64,000 nucleotides of DNA from Paracyclopina nana (GCA_019096065.1 JAGUCH010000009.1:196001-260000), one strand, 5' to 3'; numbered from the stretch's first letter, positions 1 to 12,113 are shown. Notes: generated by a model not told the origin, from the letters alone. Numbers and translations are program-made.

Positions 1-135
1 ACTTTTTAATTTAGGAAAATCCAATCTCACTTTCAAGCAATTTTATTATGTTTTTCTCATCAATATTCCGCTCAAATATTTTGCTTAACGCCTACTCAAA
101 AATGTGTTTTTTTTTCATGCAGTTGACGAGGGCCT
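1..135 (+). mobile_element. GTTCATCTG inverted-repeat element, 5' end cut by window
   Basis: Right part of a MITE-like element. It carries the core CTTTCAAGCAATTTT, an AATATT-rich subterminal segment and a right end reading GACGAGGGCCT, which matches the inverted AGGCCC end of the family. The left half lies outside the window. Confidence 0.55.
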
Positions 136-1061
136 TTGTTTTTAATGGTCTAGTGTGTGCGAAAAATCGGGTCATGTTTACCAACTGTGTTGTGTTTTTT
201 CCATCAATCCTGTAAAGCCATAAAGAAAATGGATCCACAAGAAAGCTCGAGTCTTTTTATCTGGGGAGGAAAAAATACCTACCAAATTGTATCACATTTT
301 TATCGCCTTTCAATGCTCTCAACCTTTGAAGTAAAAGGAAAGTAAAGACGCAAAAGGAAAACAGTTTTACACTTTTTCTCAAAAAATGGATGTATGCTTT
401 TTTTGACAATGCTTTGATTAGTGGCATTTTAAGGTTACAAATTGGATATATTTTATGGCAAAAAAATGGTTTTTTTTTAAAAAAAATTGTTTTAATAAAC
501 TTTTTTTTTCAAAAAACTATTACTAGGTGTTTTTTCTGCGAATTAATGTAAAACATATTTTTTTTTAGCAAAAAATGATGACAAAATTGAAGAAGTTACT
601 CTAAAATAGAATTTTTTTGAAAATGTGTGGGTTTTTTAAGAGTAGATATTTTCCAAAAATAATGTTGAAAAGAATAGATGTTTTTTTAAGAATGTGTATT
701 TTTTAAATATTTCAATATATATTTTTGTTGAAAGTTAATTTTTTGCCAAAAGTAATTGCTTTGGCAAGAATTCAAGCTTTTACTAAAAATAGATGTTTTA
801 CCAGCATCCTCAAAAAAATTAAATTACACAAAAATAACTATTGTGAAAAAAACCTACTCAAGGTGAGTGTGGAGAAAATCCAATATCCCATCTGTCAGGT
901 GTCAGCCACATTTCCAACCACAAAAGATCCCAAGAAATATCATTTTGTTTATTTTTTATTTGTGAGAAAATTGAAAATTTTATTTTAAGAAAAGTTTTAA
1001 GTGACGTTCATCTAAGCAGAAAAATTATATGATAAGTTAGGGCTCTCCACATTTTCTCAAT
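136..1061. other. AT-rich stretch with no recognisable gene
   Basis: Long poly-T and poly-A runs and scattered TTTTTT/AAAAAA tracts. Short open frames at 157-345 and 725-988 are low in complexity and lack splice-like boundaries. A GTTCATCTAAGCAG motif near 1009 looks like a lone end of the dispersed element family. Confidence 0.6.
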
Positions 1062-1290
1062 TAAAGCCCCGTTCATCTGTGCAATAATATGCGATATTTT
1101 GTCGAATATATTGTTCGAAAGTAGCTTTAGCAAGCTAATTACTTTTGATTTTTCCACATTTTTTGGTTGAATTTGGCTTTTTTATGTACTTATAGGAAAT
1201 CTGATTGCACTTTCAAGCCATTTCAAAATATTTATTGCGCTAATATTTTGGCAAAATATCAACCATCGTAAGCAGGTGAACACAGCTTTA
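1062..1290 (+). mobile_element. Full-length GTTCATCTG element
   Basis: One of the cleaner copies, about 229 bp. The left end TAAAGCCCCGTTCATCTG is matched by an inverted right end GCAGGTGAACACAGCTTTA. In between lie CACATTTTTTGG, GCACTTTCAAGCCATTT and ATTTTGGCAAAATATC in the standard order. There is no coding capacity, as expected for a MITE-type passenger. Confidence 0.75.
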
Positions 1291-1411
1291 GGCCCTGTTC
1301 ATCTGCTCCGCAAAAAGGGATATTTTGAAAGGATATTAGTTTCGCAAAATATTTACGGCCTTAATATTTTGGCAAAATATTGACCATCGTAAGCAGGTGA
1401 ACACAGCTTTA
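1290..1411 (+). mobile_element. Internally deleted GTTCATCTG element (122 bp)
   Basis: It starts AGGCCCTGTTCATCTGC, abutting the previous copy, and ends with the same GCAGGTGAACACAGCTTT as that copy. The CACATTTTTTGGCC and CTTTCAAGC core is missing, so only the AATATT-rich subterminal arms remain. This suggests a deletion derivative of its neighbour. Confidence 0.7.
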
Positions 1412-1727
1412 GGCCAACTTTTTCACATTTTCTGGCGCAAATTGGCTAATTTTTGTACTTATAGAAAATATCATCGCACTTTCAAGCCATTTCAAAATAT
1501 TTGCCACATTGATATTAATATTATCCATTTTACTCAATGTTAATATGTGCCGTAAAAATTAATATTCCGCCCAAATATTGGCATTTTTTCACATTTTTTT
1601 GCCAAAAGTGGCTTAAATGGAAAGTGTAAGAAAATCCAATTGACTTTCCAAGCAAATTTAGCATATTTTTCGCAATATTATTTTGGCAAAATATTGGCCT
1701 TGATAAAAGGCTGGTGAACAGGGCCTA
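1411..1727 (+). mobile_element. Compound GTTCATCTG elements
   Basis: Two successive cores are present. Each has a CACATTTT...TGGC segment followed by a CTTTC(C)AAGC segment (about 1430-1500 and 1590-1650). The compound ends GGTGAACAGGGCCT at 1727. The first copy lacks a left terminus because it shares AGGCC with the preceding element. Confidence 0.6.
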
Positions 1728-1999
1728 GAATGGTTATGTAGTCCTGTCGAGCAGAAATGATCCATATCTTTGCTGACAGGCAGCCATTTTTCAGTAAATG
1801 CCTAAAGAGAAAACAGAGAGTAGAAGTAAGGCATATTCTGCTTTACTGCATTATATCTATATAGTAGTTGATTTTCCTCTGGAAAGCATTGACAGCTCCA
1901 GTGTAGCCATATGCTTTTGGCACTCACTACAGCCTGGTCCACATAAAATGATACTTAAATGATGCCATAAATGTACTGAAATATAATGTTGGTATTTTG

Positions 2000-2480
2000 G
2001 ATAAATCCCAAACTATGAAATTGGAAAGCCAACCAAAAATGGGCTTTCCAGCTTTCCATTTTAGAAAAAGACCTCATTTCCAAAACTCAAATATAATGCA
2101 TAGAAAAACTTTCAACTTTGGCTTCACAATAATAAAAAATTGAAATCGGAAAGCCAAATTAAAGTGAGCTTTCCAGCTTTCCATTATTAGAAAATAAGCT
2201 GGATGTCCAATTTTTAAAATGTCACAAAAACGAAAGCTGTCAAATTTGGCAAAATAATCGGATGGAAAGCTAGATTTTTTCAAAAATGCAATTGGAAAGC
2301 TATCAAATTCGCCTTTCCAAATACATTTGCTGGAAAGCTTAAATTTTTCAGCTTCCCGTTATTCTCTAAAAATATGAAGATATATTTTATATAGAATGCA
2401 ATTGGAAACATGTCTAATTTGGCTTTCCAAAATCTAATTGACTGGAAAGCCGGGTTTTTTCAGTTTTCCCGTTAAAAAAT
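2000..2480. repeat. Degenerate GGAAAGC / GCTTTCC repeat cluster
   Basis: About five diverged units roughly 100-130 bp apart, each with TTGGAAAGCcAA followed by its inverse GGCTTTCCAgCTTTCC and a run such as TTAGAAAA. The alternation gives many small potential hairpins. The open frame on the minus strand across 2074-2283 is a by-product of the repeat. Confidence 0.55.
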
Positions 2481-2644
2481 AAGCTTGAATTGTTAATTTT
2501 AAGCTTATGAATTAACTTTTTTAAGGCGTTCCACTTTTTTTGGATCACCCTCGATAGGCTTTGTGGATCTTGTTGCATAAGATTGGAGGATCATCTTTAA
2601 AAGTAGGAGCTTAAAAAAAGAGCAACTTGACACATCTTGTAAGA

Positions 2645-3137
2645 AGCCCTGCTCATCTATCTGAAATCATGCATAATCTCAATTTGACTTTTTTCATCAA
2701 AATACGCAATAATATCAAAAAATATCATTTTATAATATCTCTTTAATCACTGTTATTATTGCAAAATACTCTCCATTATATTTTCAGCTGCAAGTTATAA
2801 TTGACATTTTGTTTTGTTATCAATGTGAAAAATTAGCCGAAATTGCTTGAAAGTCCAATAAGATTTTCTGAAATCCTACAGTGAAGCCAATTTTGAGCAA
2901 AAAATGTGCATAAACTGAATGGAAACACGCTTGAATTTGCTTTTTAGCGTAATATTCAGCTATAATATTGCATATTACGGATCACACGAACTGGGCCTTA
3001 AATTCAAGCAATTTTTACTTATTTTAACTTTTTCTAATATTATCATAATATTAAGCTTTTTATCTTCTTATCTTTTTTTGAGCATCGCTATTTTTGCAAA
3101 ATATCTGTCATAATATTGAGCAGGTGAGGAGGGCCTT
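2645..3137 (-). mobile_element. Two or three merged GTTCATCTG elements
   Basis: The cluster begins GCCCTGCTCATCT and contains a minus-oriented core (AAATTGCTTGAAAGTCCAAT, AAGCCAATTTTGAGCAAAAA) ending GAACTGGGCCTTAA near 3002. A second half-element then runs to GAGCAGGTGAGGAGGGCCTT at 3137. Termini are shared rather than duplicated. Confidence 0.6.
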
Positions 3138-3313
3138 GGTGTTGTATGCAGCAAGTGTGGAAGTAAGGAGAGAGCTTTGCTGGGAGTTACTGACAGCTCC
3201 AAAATACACCACCACTATTGCATGTTAGAACTAAGAAAGGGTTAGAGTAGGCAAGAAAAACCCACAAAAGTCACTAAAAGCCACCTCTTTTGATAAAGTT
3301 GGTGAAGAATATT

Positions 3314-3530
3314 TAGGCTGTGTTTGCCTGCATGAAATGGTTGATATTTTGGCAAAATATCCATGCAGAAAACATTATGCAATTGCTTGAAAGCTCAATT
3401 GGATTTTCTTTTCCCACTCAAATAAGCCAATTTTGGCCAAAAAAATGTGAAAGCCGATGAAAGGAAATGACGATAGTTAAGTAATATTTCATCGTAATAT
3501 TCCTTATTACGAACCAGATGAGAAGGGCCT
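3314..3530 (-). mobile_element. Full-length GTTCATCTG element
   Basis: About 217 bp in minus orientation. It opens AGGCTGTGTTTGCCTGC, then GGTTGATATTTTGGCAAAAT, ATTGCTTGAAAG, AAGCCAATTTTGGCCAAAAA and a right end ACCAGATGAGAAGGGCCT. The order is the mirror image of the 1062-1290 copy. Confidence 0.7.
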
Positions 3531-3686
3531 AAGGTTAATTGCAGCTGCTTATTATTTTCCATTTTTGGCAAAATATCAACAAGTCTTTCTAAAACAAACA
3601 TTCATTTTTGATTAGTTGTGCCCTTGCGCTTAATATTTTGCCATAATATCTGTCATAATATTCGCCTGAAAATATATTAAACAATT

Positions 3687-3915
3687 GAGGCCCCGTTCAC
3701 CTGCTCAATAATGGACAATAATTTGGCCAAATATTCTACAAAAAACAGCAAATTCAAGCAGATTTAACAAGATTTCTTCTAATTTATGGCCCATATTATG
3801 CTTAACTGATCATGAAGTGGAAATCTCATTGCTTTTGCCAGCATTTTTGACTAATTTTTCTCATCGATATTTTGCTATAAACGAAAAAAGGTCAATCTTG
3901 GTACGAATGAGGGGG
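3687..3915 (+). mobile_element. Diverged GTTCATCTG element
   Basis: The left end GAGGCCCCGTTCACCTGCTC is clear and is followed by AATATTC and AAATTCAAGCAGATTT. The right end is poorly preserved, around a GAATGAGGGGGGAG segment, so the outer limit is approximate. Confidence 0.5.
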
Positions 3916-4093
3916 GAGAAGTGAGCACATTAATGCTATTATAATTAATCTGTATCTTGCAGCTGCATTCAGCTTAATGCAGTTGTGGTCGTTTTTCTGA
4001 CAACTCAATAGCAGCCAAGTTTATCTTCCTCATTAGACTTGCTTCTTCTATTTATATGCCAGCTTCTTTACTTCCTATGCTGCTACCTTAGCG

Positions 4094-4480
4094 AGGCTCA
4101 GTTCATGTGCCCAATATTATGCAAGAATTTTTTTTCACATTTATAATATTCTGACCAAATATTCCATGTATTTTCATCTAAAAGCATGTAAACATGTTAA
4201 GTTTATCGTACTTTTTTTAATAGGGATATTTTTATAAAATATTAAACCAGCTTAATAATATTCAATATTATGACCAAGCATCGCTTCCAAAAGAGCACTT
4301 TCAAGCCAATTTCTATGAATTTTTTTCAAATTTCTAGGCCATAATTGGCTTTTTAGTGTGCTAACAGAAAATCAAATTGCACTCTCAAGCAATTTGCAAA
4401 TATTTCCCTCATTGACATTTTGCCAAAATATCAACCATTGAGCCCAGCATGAAAGTTACGTGTTTAGGTGAGCTGGGCCT
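4094..4480 (+). mobile_element. Compound GTTCATCTG element
   Basis: The left end AGGCTCAGTTCATGTGCCC and the right end TTAGGTGAGCTGGGCCT bracket about 387 bp. A standard plus core lies at about 4310-4400 (CAAATTTCTAGGCCATAATT, GCACTCTCAAGCAATTT). The left 200 bp look like a second, degraded copy. Confidence 0.55.
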
Positions 4481-4899
4481 AACTGCTTTCCCTTTTGAGC
4501 TAAAGCTGTGTGCAGTAGCTGCTCTTTATCCGGTTGTGGCAATCAGAGCCTCAAGCCATCCCCGGCGCAATATTGTACCTTCAACAGTATTGGGCCCAAT
4601 GATATACCATTACCTTCCCCACCAGCCAATATTGAATAGCAGACATTCGAAGCATGCTGCTTTTCTTCATTTGCGTCTAACATTAAAAATCTGCATAGTA
4701 TGGTTGATATTTTGCAAAAATATCCAGGAAAACAATTTGCTCAAAGAGGCTTTCTGACTTGCTTTCATTTTATGGTGATGTACTAGCAAGCCATTTTTTG
4801 AAAATAAATTTGTCGAAAAGTAAATGAAATACGATTGAATTTGCTATCACTGCAACTCATTGGCATATTCGCATTGTGGCTAATTTAAAAATGATATTT

Positions 4900-5160
4900 A
4901 TTTTAAAATACTGATATTTTAATGACTTTCAGTGTTTTTAACTATAGACATGTATTTGTTTAGCCACATTTTTTATTAATATAATTCTAAAATATTACAC
5001 GTTCAAAGCTGATTTCTTCTCATTTTGGTCATATTTGTTGACCAAAATTGGCTGTTGAGAACATCAAGAGATAATTTTGACGCAGTTTCAAGCCTTTTGA
5101 AAATATTTGTTTACATGCACATTTTGGCAAAATATCTACCATAGCCTGCAGTTGGGCCAC
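4900..5160 (+). mobile_element. GTTCATCTG element with clear right end
   Basis: The core CCAAAATTGGCTG and GCAGTTTCAAGCC is followed by ATTTTGGCAAAATATC and a right end CTGCAGTTGGGCC. The E-box-like position reads CAGTTG here. The left boundary is not resolved in the AT-rich flank. Confidence 0.5.
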
Positions 5161-5423
5161 GTTCAAATGAAAGTTCAACCTTTTTTCTGCTACTACTTCT
5201 TTTTGCGTCATTTTTCTTCTGGCAAATGGTGAATAATAATAGCAAGATGCCAGCTGGCAACAACCCATTTCGCAGAAAATCTTGTGCTCGCAAGGAATAT
5301 TTCACCACACCTGCATCATCATTGAAGGAGAAAACGAAGGAGAAGAAGAAGAAGTTGAACTAAACTAATTTTTCAGCTGAGCAGCTGTTTAATCAAGCAC
5401 ATAAAGCAAAGCTCACATCCATA

Positions 5424-5856
5424 CGGGCTGCGTTCAACTGCAAATCATGGTTCAAATTTTGCCAAAATATCCATGTAAGAAATCTTCCCAAATTGCTTGA
5501 AAGTGAAATAAGATTTGCCTTATTTACACTATCAAGCCAATTTAAGCCAAAAAATGTGTGAAAATGCTTAGAAATTGGCTGGAATTTGCTTTTTGTGAGC
5601 AACATTACGCAAATTTTGTCTTGGCCAAGTTTGTTAAACTCGATATCATGGTGAAATATAAATGCAAAAAACTTGTCGAAATTGCTTAAAAGTGAAATAT
5701 TATTTCACGATCTAATTCAAACAAGCCAAATTTGGCCAAAAAATGTAGCAAAATGCTTAGAAATTGGCTTGAAATTGCTTTTTTTTTCAAAAATTTTTTT
5801 TTAAATATTCGCTCGTAATATTTAGACTTTTTACCTATAGGTGAACTGGGCTTTAA
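5424..5856 (-). mobile_element. Two GTTCATCTG elements head to tail
   Basis: The first copy starts GGGCTGCGTTCAACTGC. Both copies carry AAATTGCTTGAAAGTGAAAT or a close variant and AGCCAAATTTGGCCAAAAAA. The second ends ATAGGTGAACTGGGCTTTAA. The junction near 5625-5640 lacks complete ends, which suggests tandem duplication rather than two independent insertions. Confidence 0.6.
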
Positions 5857-6060
5857 GCATTTAATCGCTCCTTCAGCCATAGAATGGCTTGACTTAGGCA
5901 CCAGCTAAATCCCAGTTATTTCCATTTTGCTTTCTCCCTTTTTTCTTCCACTTCTACTAATGTGGTGAGCAATGCTTGGAATGCATTTAATTTGTGATTG
6001 CATCAACTACAACCAACCACTAGAAGAGCTCTGAGATTCATGGCACTCATTTGCATTTAT

Positions 6061-6386
6061 GAGGCATCGTTCAGCTGCAATATTTAGCGGATATTTTATT
6101 TTAATATCAATGTGAAAAATATTTGGAAATTGCTTGAAAGTGCAATAGGATTTTCTATTGTTACGCAATCCAGCCAATTTTGACCAACTAATGTGGAAAA
6201 ATTGATAAAAATTGGCTTGAAAAATTTTTTTTTGCGTGAATTATTTGCTTAATATTGCTTGAGTTAGCAGGTGAAAAGGGCCTTATGGCAATTTAATAGA
6301 GGATATTCTGGCCGAATATTAAACATGAAAATTGTTTTTAGATATTAATATTTTTTTATTGAATTATCAGCAGATGAACGGGGCCT
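6061..6386 (-). mobile_element. GTTCATCTG element plus short derivative
   Basis: A full minus copy runs from GAGGCATCGTTCAGCTGC to GCAGGTGAAAAGGGCCTTA at about 6285. It is followed by a 100-bp core-less piece ending GCAGATGAACGGGGCC at about 6384. This repeats the full-length plus deletion-derivative pattern seen at 1062-1411. Confidence 0.6.
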
Positions 6387-6492
6387 TTTCTTTTGACAGC
6401 CACTGAACTTGTAACCATTCCCAAGAGACCAAAACTCTTTTTAGTGCTGAGCCCAAAAATGGGCTTTCTTTTAAAAGGATGGTGACATTTAT

Positions 6493-6826
6493 GTGATGTT
6501 CATCTACTGCAAAACATTTGTTCTCATCTTACTTCACTTTTTGCCTTTCCAAAAAAAAGCCCCACAAAAGTGTCTTAACTTTTTCAGTCTAAAATGCAGA
6601 AATAACTTGCATTACTGAAAATAAAATTATATTTAACAACAAAGTTATTTTAATATAAATTCCGCCAAATTTTAAAAAATACCAAATATTTTAATTTTAA
6701 AAGTTTCCAATGCTAGTCAAATTTTCTGCCACATTTTAACTTTTTTTTGTACTTTTCAATGAAAAAACCTAATTTTTTAGAGGTTTTTTTAAAACAATTT
6801 TTGTTAAAGTTAGTAGATGAACGGCA
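6493..6826. mobile_element. Variant element with TGATGTTCATCTAC ends
   Basis: Bounded by GTGATGTTCATCTACTGC on the left and GTTAGTAGATGAACGGCACA on the right, which are inverted copies with a few mismatches. The interior lacks the usual core and is AT-rich with poly-T tracts. Lone ends of this subtype also occur near 47,853 and 49,228. Confidence 0.4.
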
Positions 6827-7184
6827 CATTATTGAGTGTTTTTCTTTGCTTGTGTCATTAAATGATCAGTCAGCCTTCAGATGAATATCGCCTTTGGCTA
6901 CTAAGCCAAAAGAGCATTAATAAATGTTATTCTCAGGTTTATCCAGATTATTTATGCTCTACTCAACTGTGAATATTAACGATGGAAGTAAAGTAGATGA
7001 GCAGGGCTTTAATTTCAGCAATCTTTTGATCAGCTTGAAAGCTTCTCAACATCATCAATTTCTGTCAGGTTATTCTACAATGCATCATTCCAAGCCAAGA
7101 AAAAAGTTTTTTTGTTGTACCAGAAACTTGAAAATTATGCTTACATGCTTAAAAAGCAATATTTTTGATTGAACAACTAAGTAT

Positions 7185-7705
7185 TGGAATTTTTTACTGT
7201 AAATTGGGAATTTTGGCTAAAAATTGGGAATTTTGGCTAAAAATTGGGAATTTTGGCTAAAAATTGGGAATTTTGACATGAACTTGGCTAAAAATTAAGA
7301 ATTTTGGCTAAGATTATGAATTTTGACTAAGATTATGAATTTTGACTAGAATTATGAATTTTGACTAGAACTATGAATTTTGACTAGGAATATGAATTTT
7401 GACTAAAATCATGAATTTTGACTAAAATCATGAATTTTGACTAAAATCATGAATTTTGACTAAAATCATGAATTTTGACTAAAATCATGAATTTTGACTA
7501 AAATCATGAATTTTGACTAAAACCATGAATCTTGACTGAAACAATGAATTTTGACGAAAACAATGAATTTTGATTAAAACCATGAATTTTGATTAAAACA
7601 TTGAATTTTGAATAAATCAAGAATTTTGACTAAAACAATGAATTTTGACAAAAAAATTAATTTTGACTGAATAATGAACATCAAAATCATGAATTTTGAC
7701 TAATA
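7185..7705. repeat. Tandem array, 19-20 bp unit
   Basis: Four units of 20 bp (AAATTGGGAATTTTGGCTAA) lead into more than 20 units of 19 bp based on GACTAAAATCATGAATTTT. The central units (about 7400-7520) are almost identical and the edges decay. It is not coding. Confidence 0.9.
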
Positions 7706-7960
7706 ATCAATTCATGCCAAAATTCATAAAATCTTTGTTTAGAATTAGGGCTTTTTCTTGTATCATTGTATTAATACATAATGCAAGGACATGACCAGAA
7801 ATGAAGTATGAAGATGCATCTTTTCCTGCCCGCCGCACTTCTTATTATGTAATTGTGTTGACAGCTGACTGGCATAACAAACAATGAAAGTATCTGAAAA
7901 AGTGGTCTTACTTTTCCTATATCCAATGAGTAAACCTTGGCCTGTTAGTACAAGTGCACC

Positions 7961-8390
7961 AAGGCTGGGCTCAGCTGCTCATTTTTGGTTGATATTTTGG
8001 TAAAACATCAATGTGAAAAACATTTAAAAATTGCTCGAAAGTGACATTGGGTTTTCATTTATTAACAATCAAGCCATTTTGGGCCATAAAATGTCGAAAA
8101 AATTATCTTAACTGTCATAAAATTGCTTTTTTTGGCGATATTTAGCCATAATATCAAATATTACGAACCAGGTGAAGATGGCTGAAAACTGCGAATTATT
8201 CAATATTTTGTCGAAATAAATTATTAAATTTGTAATTTTTGATATGCGGCATTATCTGTGTCATGTACGCATTTAAGCCAAGTTTACTCAAAAAATGTCA
8301 AAAAGTCTTAGGAAAAAGGCTTGAAATGGCTTTTTTGGAGATTTCTTTAGCAAAAAATATTTCATGTTATGGAGTAGGTGAACTTGGCCT
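7961..8390 (-). mobile_element. Two GTTCATCTG elements in the same orientation
   Basis: The first runs from AAGGCTGGGCTCAGCTGC to CCAGGTGAAGATGGCT (about 8183). The second ends GTAGGTGAACTTGGCCT. Both contain AAGCCAnnTTnnnnCAAAAAATGTC. The open frames on both strands at 8239-8581 follow the element and are not taken as genes. Confidence 0.6.
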
Positions 8391-8640
8391 AGAGCATTTG
8401 ATGTTATTGTTTTTTGCACCACCTGAGAAAAGTTTGTTATTTTTCCTCTTGCAATGCTTGCAACTTTTTTCTCGACTTTCAACCTTAAAACTATTATGAT
8501 ATATCCTTTACTTTTGGTAAACCATTTACATAGTAATTGTCTGTCAATCATATTATTCGAGATGCAAATGATGTAATACAATTTGCATATTGTTTATGTG
8601 CTTATAACTATTATAATTATCTCAATATGTTGTGACAATT

Positions 8641-9080
8641 TAGGCCCAGTTCACCTGATCCATGACACTCAATATTTTGTTTGGGCCATATCTGAACAGC
8701 AGCAATTTCCAGCCTTTTTACATTGACTTTGCGGCATTTTTTGAGCAGAATTGGCTTAAATGTGAAAAATTAAAGATGTGATAACGCAACTTTCATACAA
8801 CAGTCACAGCGATAATATAATGAAATATTAACCATAAAAATATATTAAAATGGATTTATCACGATGTTGATCTAGTTCATATTTTAAGATATTACGATAT
8901 TTTTACGGATAAAATAGCAAATTTCTTCCGTTTCCTAATAATGTTTTTTTCATTTTTTGGCCCAAATTGGCTTGATTGCAAAATATTAAAAAATCACATT
9001 TCACTTTTAAGCAATTTCCAATTGTTTTCATCATCGATATTTTTCCAAAATATTAATTATAAAATGCAGCTGAGCTCATG
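8641..9080 (+). mobile_element. GTTCATCTG elements, two in tandem
   Basis: The left end TAGGCCCAGTTCACCTG is well preserved. A first degraded core lies at 8720-8800. A second (TTTTTTGGCCCAAATTGGC, CACTTTTAAGCAATTT) is at 8945-9020, and a right end AATGCAGCTGAGCTC lies near 9075. Confidence 0.55.
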
Positions 9081-9362
9081 CTTAATTTTTGCCTTTACCA
9101 TAATTTCTGTATTGGAAAAATGCTTGAATTGTGGAGAATTTCCTTTATGGTGCATATACTATTGATTTCTTTTATTGTCAACCTTAGTCAAACTAATTAC
9201 AGCCAAATTGCCCTCCATTCTAGTCCAAAACATGATTCATGCTAATGAAATAAAGTGGCACATATTTGTTGAGCTGATTCCCATTCAAATAGGAAATCCA
9301 GTTCAAAAAAATATCAATAAGTATTTTGACCAAACAATGAATACATTTCACTTTTTTATTTA

Positions 9363-9720
9363 AAACAAATGTATTTTGAAATTTTTCATAAAATAAAAGT
9401 AATAATACATTAAATATTGCATAAAGTCACAGTATTACATATGTTAAGTCTATGACACTTTTTAACTCATTGAAATACCTTAAGATACCATAAAACACTT
9501 TTTAACACATTCCCTTTCTTTAACAAAACAAATGTATTTGGACGTTTTTCATAAAATACAAGTAGTAATACATTAAACATTGCTTGAAGTTACATAACAT
9601 ATGTTAAGTTTATCACACACATATTAACACTTTTTAACACCTTAGAATACCCTAAAACACTTTTTTAAAAAGTTCCCCTTTTAAACCAAAACAAATGTAT
9701 TTCAAAAGATTTAGGTGTAT
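9363..9720. repeat. Direct repeat, about 163 bp unit, 2.2 copies
   Basis: The start AAACAAATGTATTTtG recurs at about 9363, 9526 and 9689. The first two copies share TTTTTCATAAAATA, AATACATTAAA and ACATATGTTAAG along their length. The third is truncated. Confidence 0.7.
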
Positions 9721-9978
9721 TTTTCAAATGTATTCCAAGCCAAGCAAATTTAGGCCATGTTCAGCTGTGTTAAAGGAGGATCGATGTTGTAAGTGAACAC
9801 TGCGCTAAATGTGTTTAAGCAACATCCAAAGAATGTTGCTTTGCTCTCTCCTGTTGCAGTAGCATTACTTGTACTAGTCCCCAGCCATCCAGTAAAGCAT
9901 ATATTGTAGCTTCTCACGCGGACAGCCTCGTTTTATTGGCTTTTCTTGGCTTTTTCAGGTCCCAGGCTCTTCTTTTCA

Positions 9979-10624
9979 AGGCCCTGCTCACCTGAACGCT
10001 AATGACGCAAAAAAAAGATATTACATGCTTTTGAAAGCCAATTCAAGCTGATTTCCCTTGATTGTTTTCGCATTTTGATTAGTTATTTGGCTTGAATTGA
10101 CGCCATCAGTCAATTTTGTTGTTTGAATGAGCCTTTTTTATTTATTGTTTTTTATCGTTATGTTCAATTATTGTGTTTTGATTCTGCGTATGTTATTGTT
10201 CTTTGCTAAAATTAAAAAAACTATGCTTTTAAGAAAATACGTGAATTTATTTTTGTGTCTTTTAATTTAATGTTTTTCACTGTTACGACTATTTATACAC
10301 AAGTGTCGTGTTTTGATTATGTGTATGTTATACTTTTTTTTTATTTAAATTAAGTAATATTAATTTTAAGAATGTAAGCAAATTTTACATTAATCAAAGG
10401 CAGTAGTTTTAGCGTATCTTAAAATGAGTAAAATTACGTTATTAAAAGCAAATAGTATGCTTTGAAAAGCCGTTTCAAGCACATTTGTATGAATTTTATT
10501 CGCATTCTTAGCAGGAAATTGGCTTGATTGTTCACCAGAAAACAATTTTAGTGTGCTTTCAAGCCGTTCATGAATGTTGTTCATCATCGATACTTTTTTA
10601 TAGCTAGCAGATGACCCGGGCCTT
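9979..10624 (+). mobile_element. Fragments of GTTCATCTG elements
   Basis: A left end AAGGCCCTGCTCACCTG occurs at 9979 and a right end TAGCAGATGACCCGGGCCTT at 10,624. A plus core (AGGAAATTGGCTTGATTG, GTGCTTTCAAGCCGTT) lies at 10,510-10,565. The 10,130-10,430 interior is unrelated AT-rich DNA, so these may be two broken copies. Confidence 0.45.
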
Positions 10625-10914
10625 ATAGCCTTGGCTGCTGAGGAAGGAAATAGGTTCGATTTTGCAAACTTAAAGACAAAAAAGCATGGAAGAAGAAGAA
10701 AGCCTTAAATGTCCTTAATGTCGTAAATAAGATTGCATTTCCACCACCAGAAAGGAAACTTTCAGCTGTTTTGAATGAATGCCCTAAAATATATATATAT
10801 TTTTTATTTTTTATGGCCAAAAGTGCAATTGTGCTTTCCTTTCATAAAGATTTTTTTTCTGGTCATTGATGAACATTGGCACAATGAGAAGCTATTAAGG
10901 ACCAACAACTGAGC

Positions 10915-10945
10915 TAGAGTCTGATCCGAAAAAAGTAGGACACAT
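10915..10945 (+). mobile_element. Lone terminal repeat of the AGAGTCTGA family
   Basis: TAGAGTCTGATCCGAAAAAA matches, almost base for base, the inverted termini of the element at 59,215-59,882. No partner end was found nearby, so this is probably a decayed or truncated copy. Confidence 0.5.
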
Positions 10946-11159
10946 TTAAAAAACCCTATTTTTATGTATAATAACCATTGTATTATCAAGAAATTTTATT
11001 TTGTCAAAGGTTTACATTGGCAAAAGTCAAAAAAAGTAAATATATTTCAAATATTATTCAAGCAAAATAAGTCTTTCCTTTTTAAAATAATAAATAAAAA
11101 ATGCTACTATATTATATCTTAAAATTGAAACAAAAAGATAATATTTTCCTAAATATTAA

Positions 11160-11270
11160 AATTTGGAATTTTTTGGTTTCAAAATTCATAGCATTTTTTT
11201 TGGTTTCAAAATTCATAGTAATTTTTTTGGTTTCAAAATTCATAGTAATTTTTTTTTTTGTAAAAAAAGT
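11160..11270. repeat. Short tandem repeat, about 26 bp unit
   Basis: Three close copies of TTTTTTGGTTTCAAAATTCA followed by TAG. The repeat makes the open frame at 11,101-11,376 look longer than a random one. That frame ends in a poly-A/GAAGAAG tract and is not supported as a gene. Confidence 0.7.
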
Positions 11271-12110
11271 AGTGCCATTTTTTTGGGGTCACACTATAAT
11301 AAGCTTTTGTACTACTGAAGGTGCAGTAGAAAAACACTTAGAAGCAAAAAAAAAAAAAGAAGAAGAAGCTGTATAATGCTCATCTGTCTAAGTCCTTACA
11401 AAAAAAACAACAGCGAGCTTTTCTGCTCCAGATTGCGTGAAATTTCCTCTTCTGTCTTTCTCTATTATGTAACAGTGGCTAAATACAATACATCAATTCT
11501 CGGCTTTAAAATAAGTTTTTTCAGTATTTTTCTACATTTTGTCAAAATATCTTTTGGCTACATTTTAGTGAAATATGTTGAAACCACAAGATGTGAAAAA
11601 ATGCTTAAGTGATAATATCATAACAATATTTTGGTGAAATATGGCCAAATTTGACTTTAAACTATTGTTTGTTAAAATATGATATTTTAATATGGATAAG
11701 TTAATTTGAATATTTTAGCTAATTTTGACAAAATATAACTTGGTTTTGGCAAAATATTCAGCTTTGAAATCCACTATAAGAAATTTGGACAGTTTGCAAA
11801 AACACAAATTTTGTCATTAATATTTAAATTCAAAGATATTTTGTACACTAATATTGTTGAGTCATATTTTACCAAAATATTGCCAAAATATATTTTGACG
11901 AAATGTTGAAAAATACTTTAAAAATATTATTCAAATTGTTAAATTGCCAGGAAATAATATTTTAAGCATAAAACAAAACAAAAACAGTGAATGTAGCTTT
12001 TAATTATTCATTGATGGTCTTCTGGTGTTTATGGTAATATTTGTGTAATAGTAGAGATCTGTGGAACTGAGAGTATCTGCAAGTTGTCAATGGAGGAGCA
12101 AATGTGCATT
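11271..12110. other. AT-rich stretch, no gene seen
   Basis: It contains many AAATATT and ATTTTG motifs reminiscent of element arms (11,600-11,940), but no termini or cores. A plus open frame at 11,376-11,612 has no splice-like ends or recognisable motif. Confidence 0.5.
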
Positions 12111-12113
12111 CAA

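Noticed and set aside
7185-7705. CRISPR-like regular repeats
   Set aside because: Units are contiguous with no unique spacers, and the DNA is eukaryotic in character. The same applies to all other arrays in the window.
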